A stretch of 64,000 bases of DNA from Penicillus capitatus (taxonomy: Eukaryota; Chlorophyta): assembly GCA_965649825.1 (NCBI GenBank), contig OZ287707.1, positions 558,001-622,000 of the forward strand, in the 5' to 3' direction. The notes below the pieces were generated by a model. That model was not told the origin of the DNA and did no database searches. It worked only from the letters and a program-made list of their open reading frames with translations. This document shows, piece after piece, positions 1-11,487 of the stretch (its first letter is position 1; every line of letters starts with the position of its first letter). The position numbers and the translations under genes were made by a program.

Positions 1-88
1 CCAATTCGCCTTCGTCTTTCTCATCCGTTGTCTGTTCCGCCGTCTCTTCTGCAGGCACGGCTTCAGCTGGTGCGTCCGCTTTCGACAT
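1..88 (-). CDS. Partial 5' end of an unknown gene with an acidic N-terminus
   Basis: An ATG on the minus strand at 88-86 opens a frame that runs off the left edge. The 29 visible residues begin MSKADAPAEAVPAEE and are rich in Glu, Ala and Thr, with no signal peptide or recognisable domain. It is divergent from the Alba gene that starts at 362, so the two probably share the roughly 270-nt promoter between them, which holds a TGATGTGAC motif. The product cannot be identified from this much sequence. Confidence 0.5.
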   Translation of the reverse strand, partial: MSKADAPAEAVPAEETAEQTTDEKDEGEL

Positions 89-185
89 TGTGATGGAGGC
101 TTTTGCGTCGCGAACGTACCAACAACGACAAACAATCGAGATAACGTTGACGACGTCGACGGGAATGGAAACGTCGAGGCGACAG

Positions 186-194
186 TGATGTGAC
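186..194 (+). promoter_or_regulatory. TGATGTGAC motif in the divergent promoter upstream of Alba
   Basis: TGATGTGAC lies between the minus start at 88 and the Alba start at 362. The same nonamer, in either orientation, sits 40-170 nt upstream of five other start codons in the window. A transcription-factor site is an inference. Confidence 0.35.
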
Positions 195-361
195 CGTCGT
201 GTACGTCTCTCGACGTCGTCGCTTCAAATACTAAACTTGACGGTGTCTTTCTATCGTCACCTTTCGCTTGTGCGAGCATCGCTCTTTCCGCGCACGTGTG
301 CTGTCGGTACGTTCGTTGTTGAGGTTATCGCTTTTCCTTTTCGGTTGGTACGCGGTTCGTC

Positions 362-1515
362 ATGACAGACTCCGCAAAAGAGACGACGCCGACAGCCGTC
401 GTCTCCTCCAAGTCGGCAAAGAAGAAAGCCGGCAGCGTCGAGGGGAAGATTCAAGAAAACGAGGTGCATTTTCTATACCGCGACGCATCGATGAGATAGA
501 CATACGGCTTCTCAGATTCGCGTAACGGCTCAAGGCAAGATGCGGAACTACGTTGCTTACGCCGCCACGATTTTTTCGGTAACATCGGTCGATTCAGTGA
601 CTCTTCATTACCTCGTATCTTGTCTTGCGACAGGAAAGCAAATCACATACCGTCGTGCTGAAAGGCATGGGACGCGTCATCAACAAGACGGTTTCTCTAG
701 GTAAGCGCCGACGCAAAGACGTCGCGATAACGCGTCTGTGTTCGATAGCCGAGATTCTCAAGAGGAGAGTGAAGGGATTGTACCAATTGGCTGAGATTGG
801 ATCGATTCAAGTCGTGGATAAGAAAACAGGCAAAGTGGAAGGAGAGACGACAGAAGTTGTTCGTCTGTTGTCGGTGATCAAGATTGTGCTCACGACAGAG
901 CCAGAAGATAAAGCAAAGTATCAGGCACCGGTGGACGAATCTCAGGTAGAGCCCCTGGCGACATCAACGCCCAAGAAGACACGGGAGAATCGAAATCGTA
1001 AGAAATCGAAGGCATCGAAGAAGATCGAACAGGAAGCGAAGGAGACTGTCCCTGTCGTGAAGGAAACGGAAGAACCTCCTCCCACAGAGAAAGCCCCATC
1101 TCAGAAAGATGAAGATCCCAAAGAAGAGACCCAGCCACCGCCGATGGCGGAAACTGGGGAAGCCAGCGACGAGAAGAGGAATGCCAAAAAAGCCAAACGC
1201 CGCAACTATAAGAAAGCCAAGAAGGCGAAGAAAGAGGCGGCCGTTGCTGCTGCAGCTGCTGATAAGGAAGTGGAGGAGGAAGAAGAAGAAGAAGAAGCGA
1301 AGATTGACGTAGGAGCGAAAGAGACGAAGAAAGAGAAGCCCACGACGACCGCTGACACAAATACCACGACTACCCCTAACACTAACACGACGAACAGTAC
1401 GAACACCACCACGAAAGAGGCCAAGAAAGAGAAGCCAGCACCTTCCAAGGAGACCGAGAAAGAGCAATCGTCGGTGGAGGCTGCTGCTCCGGCCCCCGAA
1501 ACAGTCAGCGCCTAG
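362..1515 (+). CDS. Alba-family nucleic-acid-binding protein with a Lys/Glu- and Asn/Thr-rich tail
   Basis: Four exons are read: 362-463, 516-578, 634-700 and 749-1515, separated by introns of 52, 55 and 48 nt. The joined exons give a complete Alba fold: a first strand with RVTAQGKMRNYVAYA, then SHTVVLKGMGRVINKTVSLA and a helix with LKRRVKGLYQL. Alba proteins bind RNA or DNA as dimers and include the Rpp20/Rpp25 type of RNase P and MRP subunits. The start was chosen because it opens a short N-terminal extension that splices in frame into the domain. After the Alba domain there are about 190 residues of low complexity: KK/EE-rich, an Ala run, a run of Glu, then Asn/Thr repeats. That tail is unusual for an RNase P subunit and suggests an RNA-binding regulator. 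Family assignment is firm; the exact role is not. Confidence 0.88.
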
Positions 1516-1820
1516 TCTGACTGTTTGTGCGTCATTTGTTTTGATGACAGAAAGATCTCAGCGCCTGGGATCATACTAGTAGGATGATTGTCGTAGTTGT
1601 GTTGTAATTCTTTTCTTTTTCGTGAGCGAGTGCCTGTGCTTGTGGTTGGTTTGTTTTCTTATACGTTGGGTGGGGCAATTCTGTCTGTTCCTGTTTGAGA
1701 AACGCATCCTCAGCGACAACGCATGTGTCTAAGACTTGCAGTATTAACCTTTCACATTACTGAAAACCTTCATCCCTCACGTGTATGGCAGCTATGATGA
1801 TTGCGAGATAGATGATCCCA
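1516..1820. other. Convergent gap between Alba and ALG13, no gene seen
   Basis: About 300 nt lie between the Alba stop (+) and the ALG13 stop (-). I see no conserved open frame. The stretch is T/G-rich after the Alba stop, as expected for two facing 3' untranslated regions. Confidence 0.5.
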
Positions 1821-2567
1821 TCATGAACGCGACTGGCTCCTGGGAAAGAGTTCGTCGATTCTTTGCATCATTTTCAAAGGACCTTCTGGGACATAAGGAA
1901 CGGGCCTGAATGTCGTGACCAAGCACAGCCTCTGAAGCAGAATCTGAGGTGTCGCTGTCATCTGTGATAAGACGTGCCGTTTTGTTTCATCTGTTGTTTG
2001 GTTGGGCATATTACCAGATGTCCCATCCGCTCGAGGCGATGCGCAAGCTCGATCTGATGGTTGTGCATGAGACGGGCATTGGGCACAACGAGCAGCAGCT
2101 TCTTTGCCTGTAACCCTTCAAATACGCTTCCCGCCCCTAAACACCGATCCATCACTCTCTCCAATAACCGCATCGTCCGTCATCTACCGGCATGGCAGAT
2201 GATGAGAGTCGATTTCGCCACGTACTCGGCAACCGACTTAACATACTCAAAGCACCTGTCACATCACATGCAGATGTTTCCTGAACCGGTGGGTCGGCCA
2301 TCAACAAACCGTACCGAACAGTCAAGCCACACTCCAGGATGTTGCTGGTCTCTCCTGCTGACAGCAGATGATGGACGCGATATCTTCCCTTTCCTTGTTG
2401 GATGATGAGCTCTTTGTATCCCATAGAGACGAGTGTCTCCGCTACTTGTACATCGTCTACAGCTCTGTTTCGTTTCTTTTTTAACGAACTCACGTAAGTG
2501 GTGGGCTCTACTGGATCAACTCATCGAATTCGGTGCTGCCGACGGTCACGAAAGCGGTCTTCTCCAT
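1821..2567 (-). CDS. ALG13: ALG13, catalytic subunit of UDP-GlcNAc transferase for N-glycan precursor synthesis
   Basis: Five exons on the minus strand: 2567-2512, 2464-2315, 2255-2188, 2136-2015 and 1961-1821; introns are 47, 59, 51 and 53 nt. The spliced protein starts MEKTAFVTVGSTEFDELI, the glycosyltransferase-28 C-domain opening typical of Alg13. It continues through LVSMGYKELIIQQGKG, then STLIICHAGAGSVFEGL, the UDP-sugar-binding HAGAGS motif, and NHQIELAHRLERMGHL. The end VPYVPEGPLKMMQRIDELF fits the Alg13 tail. With Alg14 this enzyme adds the second GlcNAc to dolichol-PP-GlcNAc on the cytosolic face of the ER. The length of roughly 145 residues is normal for a stand-alone Alg13. Every exon junction restores the family motif, so the model is firm. 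Confidence 0.93.
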
Positions 2568-2773
2568 TAGATGATACCATTCATGCTCATTTGGCCATGA
2601 CTCGATCACGAGCACTGACCCAGAGCCTATGGCTCCTGAGGAGGTATGGCGAAAGCAGTCTGCGCCGAACCGAGTTTCCTTTTGTATTCCTTGGATCCCA
2701 ACACACAGCTCATAATGGCGGGGATCTTGACACACAGTCGTCTGGAGCTATCGTCAATCAACGTCCTTCGCAG

Positions 2774-5375
2774 ATGCGTTCTCTGGGAGGATACTTCTTT
2801 CATCGCGGCAGAGTGTTGTTTGATTATCCTTGCACGACTCTTTTCTTCTCGAGACGCATCTCATACGACACCTCGAGAGTGATCTTAGGATTTCGCACAT
2901 TCTCAGCCCAGCCGCTACCTGCCAAGACGTCCGAAGAACAGAAAACGGATCCGGTGCATGAGTTTCCTACAGGCGGGTCTGCAGAGACGGGCAGGATGGT
3001 CTCTGCCTCGGCAACAGACGTGGACAAAGCGTTAGAAGACTATGACAAGGTCTTGGATCAACATCGGAAATACTACGCATCCAGATACGACTCGACACCG
3101 TATGTGATGTGGAGCTACCTCCGTGGGGCATTGAAAATCTTTCCAATGATGTGGCGATTGACAATCTCCTTGCCTGGGATGCTGTGGAGAGCGACATTCT
3201 CCCCGTGGTCTGCCAAGAAGGAATGGTCGGTCCAACAATGGAAACACATGAAGGATGGAACGAAGCATTACTGGGTGACAATCGAGCACTCTCGGATTGA
3301 TCAGCGAGCATTTGCTGCTGTTAGGTTGGGACGAAGCTCCTAGCAATGGATATTCGAGTAGCTTCTCGTCTGGTCCTCAAAGTGCTGAAAGGCAAATCGC
3401 TGAGCCGGTACGTGGCAATGCCCTGAAACGGGGCTCTAGTTTTATGTCGTCAGGCGGGAGAAACGACAGTTGTCGAGAACGGTGGCAGATTTGTTTCGTA
3501 TGGTTCCGATGATCATTTTCTTCGTAAGCCGATGTCCGTTGCCGGAAGTGTGATACTGATGTGATCTCCTGCAGCTCATCCCATTCATGGAGTTCTTGCT
3601 TCCCGCCGCCATTGCTTTGTTCCCCAATATGTTGCCGTCCACCTTCGAAGACAAGCTGAAGAAAGAGGAGCACCTCAAAAAGAGGCTCACAATAAAGTTG
3701 GAGGTGGCACAGTTCTTGCAGGACACTGTAGCCGTGATGGCGGATGACCTGAAGCAAAAAGCGACGGGCGAAAACACAGCATCAGCAGCAGAGCTCTATC
3801 AGTTTATGAAAGATGTTCGTTCTTCTGTCTCCCACAACAGCAGACAGGCGTCCTGTGATAGATTCGACGTGGTGTGGCTGTACACAATGAAGATATCATT
3901 CGTTTCGCACAGCTCTTCAATGATGAATTCACATTGGACAACCTCGATCGTGTTCATCTGACAAGTCTCTGTCATGTAAGCAGACAGAACACTGACACAG
4001 TCTGTTCATGATGATGGTATGGTGCACAGTTGGTTGGTCTGTCGCCTTTCGGCACAGACAATTTCCTTCGGACGCGGCTACGTGCTCATCTTGGAGCTTT
4101 GAAGCGAGATGATCGGCTTATCCGTGAAGAAGGACTCGAAACTATGACAACGGATGAACTGAGACAGGCGTGCAGGGCTCGTGCCATGCGTGCACTGTTT
4201 GGAGAAGGTGCACATGAGATCATGAAGCAGAGAATGGATGACTGGCTCGAACTCAGTCTGGACAGGTTTAGCCTATTTCGATGTGACATGCTGCAGATCA
4301 CATGAGTGTAGGAATCTGCCATCGTCTTTGCTGCTGCTCTCTCGAGCGTTTACCGTCACGCAGCCGGTGCAAGACAAGAAAACAGTGGATCTGACCAACC
4401 TCGCACACACATTGTCGACTCTACCTGACGAAGCTGTCGAGGATGTGGAGTTAGAAGTGCTTGGAGATGCCACGCAGTTGGAGAATGCAAAAATGCTTGA
4501 AGTCATTCGCCGGCAGGAAGAACGTATAAAAGAAGAAGAGAGCGAGATGGCAGAGACAGAACAGCAGCAGGTTCATACCGAGGCGATGACAAAGGACTCC
4601 GCACAGGACATGGCAGCCACGGCAACTGCCGCCGCCGTTGTGCAGGCCGCCGAGGCACAGATGCTAAAGGATGCCTTCCAAGCCGACACAGAAGAGAGTG
4701 CCGAGGAGATCAGTGCCAAGATCGCACAGCATCGAGAGCAGAAGCTCAAAAAGGTACGTCAATCACGCCGACGACCCAGATCGCAACGAGGCCATAGGTT
4801 TTGAATGCACTGGCTGTGCTGACATCATCATCCGGTGTTTCAAACGAGCGATCGAAGTTTATGGAACTCGTTCAGAAAGAGATCGATCGCATTCAGGGAG
4901 AAATGACTCAGAAGGGTGGCGCCAGTTTACGCTTCAGCAGTCGAGGATTGGAAGCTTGGCGACCATCCGATGCGCCCGAACTGCCACAAGAGAACGTCTC
5001 TGCTCGATTGCAAGATCGTGTGGCAACGCTCATGCACAAAATCGAAGCAGACATGGACAAAGTCGACGACCAGATTGGAGCCAAAATGCATATCTGTGAT
5101 CTAGATGGAGACGGCATGGTACGTCTCGCTCTTTCTTGTATCGTCCCGCGCGTTTAGCAAAATTTCTTTAGATCTCTCTGGATGAATTGCAAACTGCTCT
5201 GGGCTATCTCAAAGAGCAATTGGGTGAGCCAGAATTGCAGCTGTTGCTTGAGGAGCTCTGCAAAGCGGCGCAGAAAGATTCAGGAATCGATGTGAAAGAA
5301 CTCATGGAGCTCGCCAATAAGAGATTCGATCCGACGTCGAGTCTCTTACAGCGACAAGACGCTCGTTCATCTTAA
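2774..5375 (+). CDS. LETM1: LETM1-type mitochondrial inner-membrane cation/proton exchanger with a C-terminal EF-hand
   Basis: LETM1 proteins sit in the inner mitochondrial membrane and control K+/H+ or Ca2+/H+ exchange and mitochondrial volume. The ATG at 2774 opens an Arg-rich N-terminus ([18 protein letters not shown]) suitable as a presequence. Spliced exons rebuild the LETM1 core: [20 protein letters not shown], then the membrane segment [30 protein letters not shown], a ribosome-binding-like region with [19 protein letters not shown], and [10 protein letters not shown]. Introns of about 45-70 nt interrupt at the expected places. An Ala/Glu coiled coil follows, then DLDGDGMISLDEL, an intact EF-hand loop split by an intron after DGDGM. 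Full length is about 690 residues, usual for the family. TAF4 starts only 55 nt downstream. Confidence 0.93.
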
Positions 5376-5430
5376 ATGACCTTGACGGCCGAACGTACAC
5401 ACTGTGCCACCCTTATAAACGCGGCGCACA

Positions 5431-7613
5431 ATGCAGAACACGACTGGACGTACACGACGCCAGACTCGGCAAAGCGCAGCGGCCCAGGCAGCTTCGACTC
5501 CTGAACAGAGCGGTTCGAAAAACGCCGGCTTACCTTCACCGCACGGACGGAGAAACGTACCAGGTGCTGGTATCAGCTATCCTCCAGGTGCTACGTCCAA
5601 CAGGACGCCACCGACGACGCGTGTCACGCGACGCAGCGCAGCAAGGGGAGGGGTCGCTCCAGAACAGGATGTCGCCGTGAATCGACAGCAGGCCGAAAAA
5701 GGACGAATCGCCACCTTTCACAAGGCTGTGCAGATTCTCTTACAAACTAACCAGCTCATGCGCGACGAAGCAGAGCGGCTCATCAATGGATCCGTCAACA
5801 TCGAGGCACAAACGCTGCTCTGTGTGATCGTCGGAACGCACACGGAACGCATTCGTAGGCTGGCAAGCTCATGACGTACCTGGAAGACAATGTCGGAAAA
5901 GAGCGCTTGAAGAGAGCTGCCCTAGCACAAGTGGGAAACACCCAAGCGAATCAGCAACTTCAGAATCAACAGTGAGTGTCATCGCAAGGTGTGATATGCC
6001 CAATTCATAGAACCTTTGTGTTAGGAGGGCACAGACGGCTGTCATGCAGCAAACGGCGTTGACAAATGCAGGCGGTGTTGCTCGACCGGCTGCTTACTCG
6101 ATGCAAGTAAGGTCGATGTCGTTGTCGAGGCGAAGCTCAAAGTGTGATGGATGGTAGAGACTGATGGGACAGTTTGGAATGCCGCCGGCACAGATGGGAG
6201 GGTCGGTTTTGGCCCAACCGACCGTCCGTCCTCTGTCCTACGGTCAAGGTCAACATTCAATTCCCTTATTCTCCCGGGAGAATGCGATCTCTTGCTTCAG
6301 GATTACCGCAGCAGTTAAATCAGAGACCAGGCCAACAAGCTTTCCCGCAAGATGCATTGGGATATCCTATCAGTCAGCGCACGATTCCCGGATCGCCAAA
6401 TCTTTCTGCCGTCTGTGCCAGAATGTCAGGTTCGCAGACACGGGTCAGCGGTGAAGTGGCGAAGACATTGATGCCACCAAGAACAGATGGTCAGATGCTG
6501 TCCTATACACCTGGGGGATATTTTGCTGTATCTGGGCCTCAAATGCCAAGACCTGTCGGCATGCCTCTCGAATACAGTCGCCCGCAGCTTACTAACGAAA
6601 GCAGAATAGCTGCAGATGCCGTCTCCATCAAGAGAACAGCCATGGCACCCATAGAAAACCCAGTTACCAAAGCAGCACGAAACAAAAGGGCAAAACGACC
6701 TGTAGAAGATCCCAGTGCTCCAGATGTCGGAGATATGGATGTCGTGACAGAAGCCGACATTCAGTTGGCAGAAGAGCAAGAGGCATTGCTGACGGATGTT
6801 CCTTCCCAGGGCGTCTCAAATGCAGAAGGCCAACTCATCGAGAGCAAGATCCTGAACGTGCAGGCTGTTCAGCTAAGATTCCAGCAGCTTCTGAGAGAAC
6901 GGGGAATGAATCTGTCAGGGCCAGATGCTGTCGATGTGCTGATGCAAGGGATGGAAGAAAAGTTTGAAGATTTCCTCATGAAGGCCACCAAGCGTGCCAT
7001 CCATCGCATCGAAACGGGACACGTCAATGACGACAGCGAAACAAAGAAAGTGACGTCCGACGTGCGAACCAAGCTCCGAGAGATCAAGAAAAAACAAGAA
7101 CAGAACAAAGCCGACAAGCTCAAAGAAGAGAGGGAGAAGCTCGAGCAGTTGGCAGAGACTGCTTCGAAGAAAGAACTGGCCAGTAATAAAGAACTGGCGG
7201 CAAAGGTTGAGAAGGTCAAGCGCGAAAAACAGTTCAATGCTGAAGCGGAGGCGGCCAACCGAGCACTCAGCAATGCTTTGGGCGGTTTTGGATTTGAGAA
7301 GTATCGCAAGATGAAGAAGGACAAGGAGGCAAAGGAAGCAGCAGAGCGATCTAAAGCATTGGCACGACCGGCAGCGCTCCCAACAACGACGCCTCCTCCA
7401 CTCTCTTCCATTCCTACTGGACTGCCGCCGTTACCCAATCAACCTCCATCCCAACCAAAACCCAGTCCAAGTCCTGCTCTCAAACCGTCAACGCCTGAGG
7501 AGAAGCGTCCAATCGTGCTGCATGTGAAGGATCTGATCTCCGTTATGGAACAGGACAGGCACTACAGCTTTTCGCCGACACTGTATGGACTGCATCTCTC
7601 GTCGACGATGTAA
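5431..7613 (+). CDS. TAF4: TAF4, TFIID subunit (RST domain plus TAF4 histone-fold region)
   Basis: TAF4 is a TFIID subunit that pairs with TAF12 through a histone fold. The ATG at 5431 follows a TATA-like cttataaa at about 5412. Residues about 90-165 (TFHKAVQILLQTNQLMRDE... LMTYLEDNVGKERLKRA) look like the RST domain that replaces the animal TAFH domain in plant TAF4. A Pro/Gln/Gly-rich linker follows. The C-terminal TAF4 region is clear: LNVQAVQLRFQQLLRERG, VDVLMQGMEEKFEDFLMK, a long Lys/Glu helix, a Pro-rich stretch, and the hallmark LHVKDLISVMEQDR near the end. Introns were placed at about 5845-5875, 5971-6025, 6112-6150 and 6250-6301. The first may be only 35 nt, and that junction is the weakest. 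The TAF4 assignment is strong. Confidence 0.85.
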
Positions 7614-7659
7614 CAATAAAGGCTACGCTATACCTAACCCAGCCCACGCTGAGGGAGGG

Positions 7660-7668
7660 GTCACATCA
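7660..7668 (-). promoter_or_regulatory. TGATGTGAC motif upstream of the UPRT gene
   Basis: The plus strand reads GTCACATCA, the reverse complement of TGATGTGAC. It lies between the TAF4 stop and the UPRT start, about 92 nt from the ATG. The role is inferred from recurrence only. Confidence 0.35.
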
Positions 7669-7759
7669 ATTGGAGCTCGAAATGCGATTACGCGTTGTGC
7701 AAACGCAGGGCGTCTCACAAAAGCGGGGGCTCTGCAGACGTACTGTCCCGAGAAAAAGA

Positions 7760-8646
7760 ATGGCGACCGGTGCAAAAGTTGAAGCAAGGCAACAGATGAT
7801 GGTCAGCAGATGACAGGGATCTGTGGAAGGAGGGATTGGTTCTTGTTTGGCGTAGATACATGTGCCCCCTCACCCTTTGGTGAAACATTGGATGGCGATA
7901 GCGCGCAACTCCTTGACGCCATCCTCTATGTTTCGAGGCGCCGTGGCGGAACTGGGCCGGATATTGCTGTACGAAGCCGCACGGGATTTTCTGCCAGTAG
8001 TGGAGGCGGTGGTAAGCACGCCATTCGCGGAAACGTCCGTTAGCTATATCGACCCGACGAAGCCTGTCAAAGTGACCACACTCCGAGTGTCTCTCCGACT
8101 GACCTGTGATGGGACGTCTGTAGTTAGTGCCCATCTTAAGAGCGGGTCTCGTTCTGTGCGAACATGCAGATTCGGTCATCCCTGCAAACGAGACTTACCA
8201 CATAGGCGTCCAGAGAGACGAATCCACGCTAAAGGTCTGTCGATATCTGCAGAGCACATAAAAAGACATTGCTGCGTGTAGCCACGTCTCTACTATACGC
8301 GGCTACCGTCATCTTTCTCCCCTGATGATCTTATCATCGTCACAGACGTCATGCTTGCAACAGGTTGCACAATTCTGTTCTCTGTGTGAGAGCAAGTGAG
8401 TGATCGCTATCAGGCGGCTCGATGATGTTTGTATTGGACGAGATTACGCGTCGTGGCGGCTTAGCAAAGAATATTCGCGTTGTCTGTGCCGTGGCAGCCC
8501 CTCCTGCTCTAAAGAAAATGTCGGAGAGTTACCCTGATATCCATGTCTATGCGGGCATCATTGATGCCGAGTTGAACGAGAAAGGATACATCGTTCCCGG
8601 TTTAGGAGATGCCGGAGATCGTGCCTTCGGTACTCTGCGTCCTTGA
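7760..8646 (+). CDS. Uracil phosphoribosyltransferase (pyrimidine salvage)
   Basis: The enzyme makes UMP from uracil and PRPP. Five exons rebuild the family. The first is a short leader (MATGAKVEARQQMM) that joins to IHVPPHPLVKHWMAIAR, the usual UPRT opening. Then come SYIDPTKPVK, LVPILRAGLVLCEHADSVIP, ETYHIGVQRDESTLK, and the PRPP-binding loop DDLIIVTDVMLATGGS, split by an intron after ATG. The product ends with AVAAPPALKKMSE, YAGIIDAELNEKGYIVPGLGDAGDRAFGT, all uracil-site and C-terminal signatures. Introns are 46-54 nt. The leader is too short to be a clear transit peptide, so an upstream exon cannot be excluded. Plant homologues exist as free plastid UPRT or fused to uridine kinase; no kinase domain is present here. 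Confidence 0.92.
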
Positions 8647-8705
8647 AATGCTAAACATGTTGTTATCTTTTCAGAGAATCAAAGAAACGAAAAAACTTGT
8701 CCCCG

Positions 8706-10585
8706 TCAGTGAGCACTTGGGTGTATATATGCAAGTATAACGCCTTGATTATTATCATCAATCTCTGCGCACAGTCCATCACTCTTCAGGAATTCCAAAA
8801 CAGCTGGACGCAAGACAGGAATATTATCTACACTATTTATGCCCTTTCCTGTAATAATCTTCAATCGATACATAGTCTTTACGTCTTCTACGAAAGACTT
8901 CAGTCCATTAGTGACTTTCTTCAACCGCGATATGGCTTCCTGAAGGTGGAGATGATGCAGATCGATGGTGTGGGTGTTCACTCTTCCCAAGTTGCTGGCT
9001 TCAAAAGCCAACCGCTCTGCCTTGTCTGTGTGTTCTCTGTGCAAGAGTATAGCTTCAGTTGATACACGATTGTATTCATCCCCCATTTCACGGTGCCCTT
9101 CACGATAAGCAGCCCTCGCTTTCTCCAAGTACTCTTCACCCCTCTTCTGTTCCTTCCACGACGCCTGACGATGTTTCTCACTTTCAATCCTTAAACGCAA
9201 ACAGAGCTTTGCTGTCAGAAAGCGCAGAGGACACGAAAAAGAGACAATCCAAACCTTAGCTCTGCCTGCTGTTTTTTGAAGTCTTGCTGATGCTGCCTTT
9301 GATCGATGGGGGATCGTGAACTGGAAATCTCGAGCGACCGCTGTGAGGTCTTACCTCCCACGTGTAGTACCTTATGTTCCAATTCACGTTCGTCTGAAAG
9401 ATGCAACATCCCACGGCACGCTGAAGCCGATTCAGTCTTCTCTATCTCTGGGCGTCGTTCAACAGCAGATTTATGATGCATTGAATTCTGATTGTGACAG
9501 TGATCCCGGAAGACAGGAGCGTCGTGTCTGGAAGAAAAGCTGTCTTGTGCAAGTAGTCGTTGAATCTCGTCGCTTGGTCTTGCATCTGAGGACAACTCTT
9601 CCAAGGGACTCGGTTGGGATGTGAGATCAAGTCCAACATCATCCTCATCAACCGTCTCTTCGATTTCGTTTTGCTCGGCAAATTTCCTTAAGGCACTCAA
9701 TTCGATACCAGTCTCGACGTAGAATTCCTCGTCTGAGAACAGAATCTTGCCATTGTCCATCTTTATTCCCACAACGCCTTCCAATGGAATGGGAAACACC
9801 CATTTCTCAAAGCTTCCTTTGCCTTTCATTGCTGCAATGTCTTTCTTCAGCACCCGTTCAGCAAATGAGATCGTCACGTGTGGATGTGCCTTGTGAGAAC
9901 AGAGTTCGTGAGGACCCTTCAAAGCAACCTGCTGGGCGACGACGCCACATTTCTCTCCATAAGCCAACAGCTTCACCGTTTTTCCGAGAGGGATCTTTAA
10001 AAGAGCTGCGGCACTTGGGTGGTGCATCAAACTCATGTGATCCGCCGAGACTCGGCTCAGTTTGGGAGTGCATTTCTCCAACAGGGCCTCCTTGCTTGCT
10101 CGATTCAGATACACAGCAGCAGAGGATACGCGCCAGGTTGGGATCTGTTCTAACAGCTCTTCTTTTGTTTTACACGGTAGTTGAGGTTTGGTCAACGGTC
10201 CCTTCTTCTTTTCTATGGGATGCGTCTGCATGTCGACGGGCGTTTCTGGCGGTGGAAACCATTTTCGCGAAGGTTTTTCGAGTTCGCCCCACGAGGCCGT
10301 TGCATCTTCATAAAGCTTCATGACGTCCATCACTTCTTGTATATGAGATGACGCAGAGCCGTCAAGACGCAAGAGTCTATCCACGAAGGTACCGTTGTCT
10401 TGACTTGACTTTTCGGTGGACGGCGGGCCATCAGACGAAAAGAAACGCCACAAATCATTTGGTTGAGGAGAAGGAAGTCGCTTTCGCATAGCGCACGGAC
10501 GCGGATGCGATAGAGAGGACGACGGAGTCGGAAAAAGTCGATTCCATTCGGTAAACTCCACGTCTTCAGCAACGCACCGAAACAT
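8706..10585 (-). CDS. DUF1771-Smr domain protein with a large N-terminal region
   Basis: The minus-strand gene has one visible intron of about 65 nt, near 9195-9260. The C-terminal 160 residues are a DUF1771 helix pair (KHRQASWKEQKRGEEYLEKA) followed by a complete Smr domain: THTIDLHHLHLQEAI and LKIITGKGINS. Smr domains are nuclease or RNA-binding modules. The pairing occurs in N4BP2 and plant CID7-type proteins. The N-terminal 440 residues contain a possible helical CUE/UBA-like stretch near residue 135 and a strand motif HPHVTISFAERVLKKD near residue 245, reminiscent of 2H phosphoesterase or RNA-ligase-linked domains, but with only one H-x-T. That second assignment is speculative. The gene ends 60 nt from the convergent UPRT gene. 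Confidence 0.8.
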
Positions 10586-10669
10586 TCAATTCGACAAAGA
10601 TAAAAACAGCGTTTCATTCAATGCCGTCCATATCATTTATACTGGCTGGCAACGCTGCCTGTCTTTTCA

Positions 10670-10969
10670 ATGAGTGGACACGAACGAACGGACGCTGCAC
10701 GCGAAGAGAGATCGCCACGCCGACACCGCGAACGCATGACGTCAGTAAAAGCCTGCATCTGTTCTGTTAGCCTGAAAAGGGACACAGATCACGAAGAGAT
10801 GGATCGATGCACATCCATAGTGGAGGAGAGACTTCAGCATGAGGATTTGCGTGGCGTGGGGGTCCTGTGGGACGGTCGAAGGATTGAGGGATGCATAGAC
10901 AGATGCTACCGTTGCATGAATGCGACGCAGATCGCCCTGATCACACGGCCACGGAGAAGACCATTGTGA
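10670..10969 (+). CDS. Possible small LSm-like protein gene (uncertain)
   Basis: An ATG at 10670 opens a 99-codon frame divergent from the Smr gene. Its middle reads VEERLQHEDLRG, then VLWDGRRIEGCIDRCYRCMN, which has the spacing of an Sm1 motif (DGR, Gly, then Asn) as in LSm or NAA38-type proteins. No convincing Sm2 strand follows in the same frame. A second stretch at about 11000-11109 might supply it after an intron, but I found no clean junction. This could be chance similarity. The DNA from 10970 to 11487 otherwise shows only the UBC13 upstream region. Confidence 0.25.
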   Translation: MSGHERTDAAREERSPRRHRERMTSVKACICSVSLKRDTDHEEMDRCTSIVEERLQHEDLRGVGVLWDGRRIEGCIDRCYRCMNATQIALITRPRRRPL

Positions 10970-11487
10970 AATACAGCGGACATACATGTACATCATCACA
11001 GATACTTCGCACATTTGTTATCGCGGGGGGAATACCCTTCATGCCCAATCTCCACGGCATGTGCATCACAGTCCTGAAAGAACAAGCCTCCGTCGCTCAC
11101 GAGGCATAGATATTCACAGAAGTGAACCGATATGTATGCGACTGTGCATTCGAGTAGGAATGCGTGTGCGTTTGTTCTTTCACAAAAGTGGGACCCTGAT
11201 GGATGACGGTCTTCCAGGTGGAGGGCACCGTGATGTGGGAGGGATAGGTGATGCGAGGACACACATTGTCATCCGCTTTCTTGCGTCGCAGATGCCATCC
11301 TGCGCGATGCCATGTCTATGTACAAAGTGAAGGCGCATGCGTTGGGTGGCGGACGGCGCATGGACCATGGATTCACGTGTCCGTCTCTGCTTCATCGTGG
11401 TATGATCGTCGCCTGCATTCTTTTCATTTTGGACAGTGACTGAAGCATTGTGATTGTTTCTCCGTGCGCATTGTTGTTTTCTGCCGA

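Noticed and set aside
6869-7438. 189-codon antisense ORF inside TAF4
   Set aside because: It mirrors the Lys/Glu-rich TAF4 helix (Ser/Leu/Phe-rich reading) and has no homology.
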